From Verrucomicrobiales bacterium (GTDB taxonomy: Bacteria > Verrucomicrobiota > Verrucomicrobiia > Verrucomicrobiales > V1-33), in the NCBI GenBank assembly GCA_028293125.1, contig JAQGPJ010000005.1:1-64000 (forward strand): a DNA stretch of 64,000 nt. The letters are read 5' to 3'. This document shows, piece by piece, positions 46,057 through 53,227 of this stretch. Both the position numbers and the translations under genes were made by a program. Positions within the stretch are counted from its first letter, which is position 1. Each line of letters starts with the position of its first letter. A model generated the notes under the pieces. That model ran no database searches. It saw only the letters and a program-made list of their open reading frames with translations, and had not been told where the DNA came from.

Positions 46057-46536
46057 TTAAAGAGAGGTGTCGGCCAGGCAGTGAGTCCCGGACGAGTGCA
46101 TGCCCAGAATGACGATGCGCCGGTAGCCGGCCTGCCGCATCCAGCCGGTGACCTTCTCCACTTCCTGCCTGATGACGGGTTTGTCATCCCACATGACGGA
46201 CTTGCCGAACTCCACCACCACCAAGTTTTTGTGCTTCTCGGTTTGCAGAAAATATCCGATCTGGTCAAATTTAAGCATGATGGGGGAGTCCCGCCACACC
46301 GGAAAAACATCATCCCCTTTCACCACGCCGCCGAGTCCCAGATCGAAACGCCCCCCGCCGTCATAGCGGAGAACGCGGTCGGCGCTTGCCTGCAGTTTGA
46401 ACACGCGGTCCGCCGTTGGTTTTCCATCCTCCGGAAAGACGGAGTAAAACCCGGGCTCAAGACGGCGGTGCACGCAGCCTGCTTGGAAAGCCAGCAGGAT
46501 CAGGAGAAGGGGGAGAAGGGAGGTCAAAGGTTTCAA
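46057..46536 (-). CDS. Small lipoprotein, hypothetical
   Basis: 159 residues. A type II signal peptide ends LLLILLAFQAGC, giving lipid-modified Cys21. The body (FYSVFPEDGKPTADRVFKLQ, DDVFPVWRDSPIMLKFDQIG, QEVEKVTGWMRQAGYRRIVI) suggests a small beta-rich domain followed by helices. Read in the same direction as the Imm21-like gene and 105 bp upstream of it. No family is recognised. Confidence 0.6.
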   Translation of the reverse strand: MKPLTSLLPLLLILLAFQAGCVHRRLEPGFYSVFPEDGKPTADRVFKLQASADRVLRYDGGGRFDLGLGGVVKGDDVFPVWRDSPIMLKFDQIGYFLQTEKHKNLVVVEFGKSVMWDDKPVIRQEVEKVTGWMRQAGYRRIVILGMHSSGTHCLADTSL

Positions 46537-46539
46537 TAG

Positions 46540-46731
46540 GGGAGGGAAGGTGGAAGGGGGGTGGATGGTTATTGGTTATTGGTTAATGGTTATTAGGGTG
46601 GAAAGATGGATGGAGTGGACGGGATGGACAAACTGAAAGCGGTCCGGAGCGGATGGCGGTGCTCCGGGTTTCTGAACCCTGTGGGTCCATGACCCAATAA
46701 CCAATACCCAATAACCCATCAACCCTCCCCC
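46540..46731 (+). repeat. Intergenic heptamer hairpin element (GGTTATT arm type)
   Basis: The left arm has GGATGGTTATTGGTTATTGG then TTAATGGTTATTAG. The right arm has CCAATAACCAATACCCAATA then ACCCATCAACCCTCCCCC. The inner part has GGATGGACAAACTGAAAGCG and the stem CCGGAGC...GCTCCGG followed by TTTCTGAACCC. The right arm contains the stop codon of the minus-strand GloVer reading frame (46719). Confidence 0.88.
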
Positions 46732-47017
46732 TGCCCCTGCCCCTCCCCCGAAACCACCGCCCGCAGCCGGACAAAGGATTTCCCAGCCTGCGCCGGAGGC
46801 AGGACGCAGCGGATCAGGTTGAACTCTGTGCCGGTGGATTCCTCAATCACCACTCCCGGACCGGAATCGGCGGTGGTTTTCCCCAGTTTGAGTGACTGCC
46901 AGTGGGTCAGGTCCGTGGAGGTCTCGGCCGCGAGGCTGATGCCGGGGTCTTCCGCCGCATCCGGAGCTCGGTGGAATTCCAAGGCCGGTGGGCCGCCCCC
47001 GGTGCTGTCCAGTCCGG

Positions 47018-48760
47018 TCAGCCGGGGCAGGACTTCAGGGGAGGGCTGGCGGGGATCCGCGCCGAGGACGTATTCCAAGGCGTTGGCAGGCCGTCGGCAT
47101 CCGGGTCCGCGCCGGGCAGGGCCTCCGCTCCGGTGAAGCCGTGGGCGGCCAGCCAGGGGGCCAGGCCGCGCTCGGAGGTGGTGAAGCTGAGGATCTCCCC
47201 AGTCTGGGGGTTCGTGTTGTCCGGATTCACGGCGCGCAGCCGGTAATGATAGGTGGTGGCCGGCTCCAGTCCCCGCAGGAAGGCGGTGACAGGCTGCTCC
47301 CCGTCCAGCACGGCGGGGGAAGTAACCGGCAGGGCGAGGCTTCCGGTCAGCGCCGGATCGGTGCTGTAATCCAGAAACACCTCGGAGGCGGAATCATTGG
47401 AATGCACGGTGCCGGGGATGCGGGCCGTTGTGGCGGAGACAGAAGCGGGCGGCAGGGTGTGCGGCAGGGGGCCGAGATGCAGGCGGAAGATCTGCCCGCG
47501 TCCCGCCGGGCTGCCGTCCGCCAGCACGCCGCCCCGCTGGGCCACGCCGTAAAAATGGCCGTCGGTGTGCTTCAGCAGCGGGGCGGAGGGAAGCCATTCT
47601 CCGGGAGCCGCGCCGCCAAGCCTTGTCAGTTGGTGCAGGATCACGGTCCGGTGGGTGTCGCGGGCCGTTTTGTAGATGATTTCGCCACCGGCGGTGCCCC
47701 ACATCCATCCAGCCCCGTCATGGACCAGATTCCCCGCCACACTGCCCGGGGGCTCACTGATGCCGGTGAAGGCGCCTGTGGCGGCGGCGTTTATTTTGTA
47801 GATCGCTCCCTTCGTGCTGCTGGTCGCGTTCGTGACCCCCCACAGAAAGCCTAGTCCGTCCTTGGCAAGACCCGTGATCGGAAGGACCGGTCTCGACCCG
47901 GCGGGAATCCCCAATTCCCACACATTGGTGAACGCGCCGGAGCCGGCATCCAGTTTGAACAGGCTGCCCCGGACTTCCGTGCCGCCATAAAAGGTGGTGC
48001 CCCAAATACTGCTCAGGCCGTCGCTGGCAAGGCCGGGATTGGGAGTCAGGCCCACTGCGGCCCCGGTGGCTCCCGTGAAGGTGGTGACGGTGGTGAAGGC
48101 TCCCGTGTCCGTATGGATTTTGAACACGGTCCCCAGGGATGCCTCCCCGCCCCCGTAGTCGCCCCGGGTGACACCCCAGATATTGCCCTGTCCGTCAAGG
48201 AAGGGCGCGCCGCCGGGATAACGTCCATCCGAGGCTCCGGTGAAGTCCCTGACAGTGGTCAGCACCCCACTGGCCGGATCCACGCGGAACACCGTGCCGA
48301 AATCCGCGCCGCCGCCCTGCCGGCTGAATCCCCAGAGCCGGCCCTGGTTGTCCATGGTCAGGCCTCCGTCCAGCGCTGTGCCCTTGGCGGACCCGGTCCG
48401 GCCGGTGAAGACAAGACGGCGGGTCACCTCGCCGGTGCGGGGATCCAAGGTATAGAGACCGCCGTATCCAAGGGTGCCGTGCCCGCCCTGATCGGCGATA
48501 TCCGCTCCTCCCCACAGCAGGCCCTGACTGTCCGCGGTCAGGGCGGTGGCGGGCGCCCCCAGCCCCGGCGCTCCGACGCCCCCCAAGCCGGTGACCAGCG
48601 ACCAAGTGTCCGTCGCTGGATCGATGGCATAGACCGTTCCCCGGTTGCCCGGGCCGCCCCTTTCGGTCATTCCACGCAGTTTGCCGTCCGGGGCCAGGAT
48701 CAGTCCGGTGGATGGAATCCTGCCGGGGAACGCTCCCTCCCCAGCCGTGAACATCACCAC
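47018..48760 (-). CDS. GloVer repeat protein, middle piece
   Basis: 580 residues starting artificially at a Met (MVMFTAGEGAFPGRIPSTGL) with no signal peptide. GloVer repeats run to about residue 440, then a fibronectin-III-like domain (EPATTYHYRLRAVNPDNTNP). It ends out of frame at TPWNTSSARIPASPPLKSCP. The correct end lies in the neighbouring frame, 46719-47078. Confidence 0.75.
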   Translation of the reverse strand: MVMFTAGEGAFPGRIPSTGLILAPDGKLRGMTERGGPGNRGTVYAIDPATDTWSLVTGLGGVGAPGLGAPATALTADSQGLLWGGADIADQGGHGTLGYGGLYTLDPRTGEVTRRLVFTGRTGSAKGTALDGGLTMDNQGRLWGFSRQGGGADFGTVFRVDPASGVLTTVRDFTGASDGRYPGGAPFLDGQGNIWGVTRGDYGGGEASLGTVFKIHTDTGAFTTVTTFTGATGAAVGLTPNPGLASDGLSSIWGTTFYGGTEVRGSLFKLDAGSGAFTNVWELGIPAGSRPVLPITGLAKDGLGFLWGVTNATSSTKGAIYKINAAATGAFTGISEPPGSVAGNLVHDGAGWMWGTAGGEIIYKTARDTHRTVILHQLTRLGGAAPGEWLPSAPLLKHTDGHFYGVAQRGGVLADGSPAGRGQIFRLHLGPLPHTLPPASVSATTARIPGTVHSNDSASEVFLDYSTDPALTGSLALPVTSPAVLDGEQPVTAFLRGLEPATTYHYRLRAVNPDNTNPQTGEILSFTTSERGLAPWLAAHGFTGAEALPGADPDADGLPTPWNTSSARIPASPPLKSCPG

Positions 48761-49848
48761 CGTCCGGAATTCCCGGTCTGAATATTCACTTTGAAGACTG
48801 TGCCCGCCCCGAAATATCCCGAGCCCATGGAAATCCCTCCCTCATCAGTGGTGCCCCACATCCATCCCCGGCCGTCGGCGCACAGGGCGGTGGACGGCCT
48901 GCTGGTCTTGATGCCTCCGCCCGTGACGGTGTCCGGGATGTCGGCGACAATGGTCAGCGCTCCGGTCGCGGTCTCCACCTTGTAGACGGTGCCCATCCCA
49001 TAGGCTCCCGCCTCCGCCGTGGTTCCCCAGAAAAAGCCCTTTCCATCCGGACTGAGCCCCCCCACAGGCCGCCGTCCCCGGTCCCATCCGAAGGCGGCCA
49101 CCGTGGTGCGGATGCCGGTGGGGACGCTGATTTTATAAACTGAGCCGTCAACGTCGCCATTGCCGTTGGGGGACTGCCCCCAGAGAAACCCCAGTCCGTC
49201 GGCCGCCAAGTCCGGTGCCGCCTCCTGCTCCCGGGGAACGGTGCTCAGCAGGGTGAGAGCGCCGGACACCGGGTCCAGCCGATGGAGGGAGGTTTCCTTC
49301 ACACCCTTCTCAAAGTTGTTCGTCACGGTCAGGAACCAAAAATGAACCTGGCCATCCGGGACCAGATTCGATACCGGGACCGTGCTGAAATTCGCGCCGG
49401 GAAGTGTGTTGAATTCAATGACCTCCACATACTGCCCGGAAGCCGGGGTGAAGTGGAAAATGGCGGCGATGGCAGCGGAGGAGGGCTTGCTGGCGATCCC
49501 CCACAGTCTCCCCGCGGCGTCGGACACCAGCCTTTCCGACGGTCTGGTGGACCCGGTGAAACCGTCAAGCGGATACACCAGGCGGGCGACAGCCGCCACC
49601 CGCCCGTCGGGGGAGATCCGGTAAAGGAGACCGGGACCGCCTCCCTCTATATTGCTGTCGCCACCGTGGAAATTCCCGTCCGTATGCAGCGTAAGCCGCC
49701 CGCGCACCGGGTTTGCCAGGCTGGCGGGAAAACCAGCCAGCGGCTGGTAAATGCTCCCGTTCGCGGCGGAGGCGGTTACGGGCAACAGGGCGGGAAGCAG
49801 GAAAGTCAGGACAGGCAACAGCCTCGACAGCAGGCGGTGGGCGGACAT
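48754..49848 (-). CDS. GloVer repeat protein, N-terminal piece
   Basis: 364 residues from ATG 49848 (MSAHRLLSRLLPVLTFLLPA). It carries repeats such as GLLYRISPDGRVAAVARLVY and GMGTVYKVETATGALTIVAD and stops at NIQTGNSGRW because of the frameshift. The continuing sequence in the next frame reads EFRTVVMFTAGEGAF. An open frame begins 12 codons further upstream, but the signal peptide fixes this start. Confidence 0.75.
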   Translation of the reverse strand: MSAHRLLSRLLPVLTFLLPALLPVTASAANGSIYQPLAGFPASLANPVRGRLTLHTDGNFHGGDSNIEGGGPGLLYRISPDGRVAAVARLVYPLDGFTGSTRPSERLVSDAAGRLWGIASKPSSAAIAAIFHFTPASGQYVEVIEFNTLPGANFSTVPVSNLVPDGQVHFWFLTVTNNFEKGVKETSLHRLDPVSGALTLLSTVPREQEAAPDLAADGLGFLWGQSPNGNGDVDGSVYKISVPTGIRTTVAAFGWDRGRRPVGGLSPDGKGFFWGTTAEAGAYGMGTVYKVETATGALTIVADIPDTVTGGGIKTSRPSTALCADGRGWMWGTTDEGGISMGSGYFGAGTVFKVNIQTGNSGRW

Positions 49849-49898
49849 TGCAATTTGATAGTAAGGTTCATGCTCACAGTCCAAGGCGAAAAGGAGGG

Positions 49899-50098
49899 CG
49901 GGGGAAGGTGAAAGGGTTCAGGGTTCAGGGTTCAGATGGAAGGGGGTGGATGGTTATTGGTTATTAGGGTGGAAAGATGGACTGAGTGGACTGAGTGGAC
50001 TGAGTGGACGGGATGGACTGAAAGTTGCCCGGAGCGGGAAGGCGTTGCTCCAAAGGTCTGAAAACTGAAAAATGAAAAACTGAAAACTCCCCCGCCCC
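49899..50098 (+). repeat. Composite heptamer hairpin element with three nonamers
   Basis: The left side has GGGTTCAGGGTTCAGGGTTC then GGTTATTGGTTATTAGGG. The inner part has three or four GGACTGAGT nonamers and a CCGGAGC...TTGCTCC stem. The right side has TCTGAAAACTGAAAAATGAA then AAACTGAAAACTCCCCC. It carries all three heptamer types in one copy. It fills most of the gap 49849-50178 between divergent genes. Confidence 0.88.
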
Positions 50099-50178
50099 TT
50101 TTCCGATAGCGGGCCGTAAAGGAATGACGGACCGGTTTCCCCGTTCCATCCTTTTCCCTCCCTGCCCCCCCCGCCCGC

Positions 50179-50799
50179 ATGACCTCATTGCCTGCCCCTG
50201 TCCGCGAATTCGCGGAATTCGCCCGGACCTGGTTGCGGTCCCCCCGCCGGATGGGGGCCATCGCACCCTCCGGACCCGGTCTGGCGCGGGTCATCACCGC
50301 CGGCATATCGCGATCCACGGGGCCGGTGCTGGAGTTGGGGCCCGGCACGGGGGTCTTCACCCGCGCTTTGGTGGCCAAGGGGGTGCCGGAGGAGAATCTG
50401 ACCCTGCTGGAGCGGGATCCACGCTTCGCCCGCCGGCTGCGGACCCAGTTTCCCGGGGCGCGGGTCATTTCCGGCTGCGCCACCGCGCTTGATGAGATGC
50501 CGGGGCCCGTATCCGGCTCCGATTCAGGCTCCGGCTCCGGCCCGTGCTTTGGTGCCGTGGTCAGCGGGCTGCCGCTGCTGTCCCTGCCGCCGGCGGACGT
50601 GCGGCGCATCATCAGCGGTGCCTTCACCCATCTGGACGCGGGGCGGCCGCTTTACCAGTTCACCTACCGGCCCGTTTGCCCGGTGCCGCGGGATGTGCTG
50701 CGGGACCTGGGGCTGGAGGCGCGGCTGACGGGATTCAGCCTGCGTAATCTGCCGCCGGCGTGGGTTTATGCGTTGCGGCGGCGGGCGGGGAGGGGGTGA
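50179..50799 (+). CDS. Class I SAM-dependent methyltransferase, phospholipid N-methyltransferase-like
   Basis: 206 residues. SAM site VLELGPGTGVFTRAL (about 50-64), acidic residue in LTLLERDPRF, and motif IV-like FGAVVSGLPLLSLP. The opening (RTWLRSPRRMGAIAPSGPGL) is typical of PmtA / ribosomal-adenine-dimethylase-like phospholipid methyltransferases. Inserted before motif IV is a low-complexity GSDSGSGSGP tract encoded by GGCTCC/GATTCA hexamers. The likely role is methylation of phosphatidylethanolamine, but no specificity can be read from sequence alone. The stop lies in the G-rich border of the next repeat element. Confidence 0.8.
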   Translation: MTSLPAPVREFAEFARTWLRSPRRMGAIAPSGPGLARVITAGISRSTGPVLELGPGTGVFTRALVAKGVPEENLTLLERDPRFARRLRTQFPGARVISGCATALDEMPGPVSGSDSGSGSGPCFGAVVSGLPLLSLPPADVRRIISGAFTHLDAGRPLYQFTYRPVCPVPRDVLRDLGLEARLTGFSLRNLPPAWVYALRRRAGRG

Positions 50800-50893
50800 G
50801 GGGGAAGAGTTCTCAGTTTTCAGTTTTCAGAAATCCGGAGCTGCGTCCTGCGCTTTGGAAATAGGGTTGCGTCAGTCCATCCCGTCCATCCGG
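50788..50893 (-). repeat. Half heptamer hairpin element (AGTTTTC arm type)
   Basis: GGGGAGGGGGTGAGGGGGAA, then TCAGTTTTCAGTTTTCAGAA, a core ATCCGGAGCTG and CAGTCCATCCCGTCCATCC. Read on the minus strand it has the standard order nonamer, core, CTGAAAAC arm. The partner arm is missing. Confidence 0.75.
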
Positions 50894-51105
50894 AACCCTG
50901 TCAAAAACAGGAATACGACTGAAAACAAAGCTTATCCTGTAACTGCCGGCCCGTGCTGCCGGAGCAGCCTCCAGGCGGCGGCCTGAACCAGTTTCCACCG
51001 ATTTGACAAACACACTCCCAGGCGATAGAATAACCGCACCACCCGATGGTCTGTTCCCACGGTGCCAACCCTCCTCTGGAAGGAGCACGCACCAAGGAAA
51101 TTGCG

Positions 51106-51149
51106 GCCCCGGCTGCTTGGGATTCTGACAGTCCCGTGGCAGCCGGGGC
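51106..51149. terminator. Strong stem-loop terminator followed by T-rich tract
   Basis: GCCCCGGCTGC (51106-51116) pairs with GCAGCCGGGGC (51139-51149), with an inner GGGA/TCCC stem and the loop TTCTGACAG. TGATTTATTTT follows. It lies between the methyltransferase gene and the convergent HTH gene. The remaining gap 50894-51105 shows nothing recognisable. Confidence 0.8.
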
Positions 51150-51188
51150 TGATTTATTTTGGGTGGCCGGCGTTTGTGCCAGTGTGGC

Positions 51189-51536
51189 CTACGCCACGCC
51201 CCGCGCCCGGCAGTAGGCGTCGAGATCCCGCTGGTAAACGTGGCGGCGTCGGAGACCAGGGCGGTGGGAGCGGATGGCGCCGCTGGCCATGAGGCGCTGG
51301 GCCTGGCGGACGCCGATGCCTAGGCGGGCGGCGACATCGGCCACGCTGAGCAGGGCCTCCCCCAGGCGCGGCGTTACGGTCGTGCGCAGCTGGAAAAGGT
51401 CGGCCCGTCCGGGGATGGGCGTCACCTGATGGGAGACGGCGAAACCCAGATCCGCAGGGGGGCGGGCGGGCGGGGGAGGAGGAAAAGGAGTGGAAACAGG
51501 GGCGGAGGAGAAGCGGGAATCCGATGCCGGTGCCAT
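51189..51536 (-). CDS. Helix-turn-helix DNA-binding protein (excisionase-like)
   Basis: 115 residues. A Pro-rich N-terminal region (FPPPPPARPPADLG) is followed by a winged-helix/MerR-like HTH (LLSVADVAARLGIGVRQAQR) and a closing segment typical of excisionase-type HTH_17 proteins (SHRPGLRRRHVYQRDLDAYC). It marks the left edge of the phage-like block and is read against the structural genes. It could be a regulator of that block or an excisionase without its integrase. Confidence 0.7.
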   Translation of the reverse strand: MAPASDSRFSSAPVSTPFPPPPPARPPADLGFAVSHQVTPIPGRADLFQLRTTVTPRLGEALLSVADVAARLGIGVRQAQRLMASGAIRSHRPGLRRRHVYQRDLDAYCRARGVA

Positions 51537-51667
51537 AGTGTTTAACAGATAGAGAGGAACGGATTGATTGCAAGGAAATGAGGCGGAAATTAAGAAAAAT
51601 CAGGGCGTCTTTTTGGGATGGAAACCGCGTGTGCTTGGAGAGTTTCACAGCGGCCTTGGGCAGCAGC

Positions 51668-51890
51668 GGGGTAGAACAGGCGTCCCGCCTGTCCCGCCGG
51701 GCATCCTGCCCGGTGCCCTTGCCCTGGCAGCTGTTATCTACCTTGGCGACTTCTGCCGGCTTGATTTTAAAGGAGAAAACACCTTTGAGGCGGATTCTGT
51801 TCAGGGCTGGCGGTCTTCTGCGGAGGGTGCCGGGGCATCGGCACCGGGCGGGACGCCCGGCGGGACAGGCGGGACGCCTGTTCCACCCGG
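51668..51890. repeat. Inverted pair of AACAGGCG-family REP-like hairpins
   Basis: Copy 1 at 51668-51718 (GGGGTAGAACAGGCGTCCCG, then CCTGTCCCGCCGGGCATCCT). Copy 2 at 51841-51890 is the reverse complement (CGGGACAGGCGGGACGCCTG, then TTCCACCCGG). They face each other about 120 bp apart in the 508-bp gap 51537-52044, which holds no supported gene. The core word is the same as in the hairpin at 39994-40097. Confidence 0.8.
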
Positions 51891-52044
51891 AGAGCTTCCC
51901 GGCTTCGCCGGAAATCGGTTGTTTTGGAGTGGATAGATCATCATTCTGCACTTTTATGTCGCCTGTGTCGTCTATGACGCTAAAGTCCGGTTTTTGTGGT
52001 GGAAAGAGCGGGCGGACAGGCCGGGGAGAGGGCAGGGTGGGGGC

Positions 52045-52425
52045 ATGATCTCCGACGCTCTTTCCACTGTCACCGCCACCGCCACTTCCGCCGCCGGGGC
52101 GGTCTCCGACTGCTTCACGGACTGGCCCGCCCTCATCGCCGCCGTGTTCGCCGGTCTCTCCGGCATGGTCACGCTGGTCTTCGGCCTGCGGGCCAAAGCC
52201 CGGCAGGCGGAGGCCGCCACTGAGTTGGCCCTGATCCGGGCGCGCATGGAGGCGGCGGCGGAGCACGCCGCGGACGCCAGCCAGCAAGCCCTGCGCACCG
52301 CTCAATCCGTGCAGGAAAGCCGCGAGGAGCGGCACTGCCAGATCGACGGCGTCCGCGCGGATCTGGGACGGTTGAGGGCGGAGTTTCAGGGTGGTCAGCA
52401 GGACGGGAATCAGGGGGAAGGCTGA
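52045..52425 (+). CDS. Small membrane protein with coiled-coil tail (phage block)
   Basis: 126 residues from ATG 52045 (MISDALSTVTATATSAAGAV). One TM segment at about 28-48 (PALIAAVFAGLSGMVTLVFG), followed by a charged, Ala-rich helical tail (KARQAEAATELALIRARMEA) likely to form a coiled coil. Placed just before the packaging genes, as holin-like or small Mu proteins often are, but no lysis partner is seen. Function unknown. Confidence 0.6.
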   Translation: MISDALSTVTATATSAAGAVSDCFTDWPALIAAVFAGLSGMVTLVFGLRAKARQAEAATELALIRARMEAAAEHAADASQQALRTAQSVQESREERHCQIDGVRADLGRLRAEFQGGQQDGNQGEG

Positions 52426-52592
52426 GGGGCGGGGGGGAGGAGTTTTCAGTTTTCAGTTTTCAGCGGCGTGGCGCGGTGCCTTTCCGCTCCGTCCATCCAG
52501 TCCACCCAGTCCACAGTCCACTCAGTCCACCAGACCCATCACCCAGCGCCCAGTACACCAGCACCCTGAAAACTGAAAACTGAAAACTTTTC
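52426..52592 (-). repeat. Intergenic heptamer hairpin element (AGTTTTC arm type) between phage genes
   Basis: The left arm has GGGGCGGGGGGGAGGAGTTT then TCAGTTTTCAGTTTTCAG. The right arm has CTGAAAACTGAAAACTGAAA. Between them lie several GTCCACCCA-type nonamers and a CCGCTCC core, so the inner part reads on the minus strand. Its arms are the best matched of this heptamer type in the window. Confidence 0.88.
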
Positions 52593-52597
52593 CATGA

Positions 52598-53227
52598 ATG
52601 ACCACTCCGCCCACCACCAGCTCCATCCCCTCCCCTCTCCGGCGACTGCCGGAGGAACAGCAGATGGCCATCTATGCGGAGCTGCAGAAGCAGCCGCTGG
52701 CCCATGTGCGGGAGGCGCTGCGGGCCGCCGGGGTGGAGACGGATTTGGGGGAGCTTTACGGGTTCTCAGCGTGGTGGCGGGCGCGGCTGCGGTTTCTGGA
52801 GGCGCGGGCGCGGCTGGAGGCGTTGGCGGAATGCCTGACGGAGGAGATGAAGGCGGGAGGGCGCATGCCCACGCCCGCGTCCGCACTCACCCTCATCCTC
52901 ACGGACACTCCCGCGGACAAGGCATCGGCCACGGATTCCCATTCCCTGCTGACCCCAACACTCACCCCGGTGCAGGTGGAGGAGTGGGGGGATTTTTTGT
53001 TTCTGCGGACCGCCGTGGCGGAGGACAATCTGGAGGGCTATGTGAAGCTGCGCGGCATCATGGAGCGCAGCCGCCGCACCCGGCTGGACGAGCGCCGCAT
53101 GGCTCTGCTGGAGGCCCGCGCGGCGCGCATGGAGAATGCCGGACGGGAACGTCAGAAATCCGGCGGGGGTCTGAGCCCCGAGACCCTGGAGCTGATGGAA
53201 TCCATGCTGGGCATGATGCAGTCATGA
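52598..53227 (+). CDS. Mu gp27-like (DUF3486-type) small terminase-associated protein
   Basis: 209 residues. An N-terminal helical domain (LRRLPEEQQMAIYAELQKQP ... LREALRAAGVETDLGELYGF-like order) matches the pattern of DUF3486 proteins, placed directly before the large terminase in Mu-like phages. The middle has a low-complexity insert (TPASALTLILTDTPADKASA), and the C-terminal helices (RRTRLDERRMALLEARAARM) may be a coiled coil. The gene overlaps the next start by ATGA. The role is inferred from position and pattern. Confidence 0.7.
   Translation: MTTPPTTSSIPSPLRRLPEEQQMAIYAELQKQPLAHVREALRAAGVETDLGELYGFSAWWRARLRFLEARARLEALAECLTEEMKAGGRMPTPASALTLILTDTPADKASATDSHSLLTPTLTPVQVEEWGDFLFLRTAVAEDNLEGYVKLRGIMERSRRTRLDERRMALLEARAARMENAGRERQKSGGGLSPETLELMESMLGMMQS

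Larger units (their letters stand above)
46719..49848 (-). pseudogene. GloVer tandem-repeat exoprotein gene broken by two frameshifts
   Basis: Together the three pieces would make one protein of about 1040 residues: signal peptide (LLPVLTFLLPALLPVTASA), many Gloeo/Verruco (GloVer) repeats (G.L.G.T..GG..G.GTVFK), a fibronectin-III-like domain (PASVSATTARIPGTVHSNDS), and a closing PDADGL...NALEYVLGADP segment. The first break is near 48763, where GGGAATTCC needs one more G. The second is near 47083, where one extra base separates DPDADGLP from NALEYVLGADP. The sequence around both breaks is well preserved, so either the mutations are recent or these are assembly errors. Confidence 0.8.

Noticed and set aside
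51568-51936. Plus-strand frame giving GTPGGTGGTPVPPGELPG
   Set aside because: It is the translation of the AACAGGCG repeat pair, not a protein.
52594-53223. 210-residue upstream extension of the terminase
   Set aside because: It lies in a different frame over the gp27-like gene; the ATGA overlap at 53224 gives the better start.
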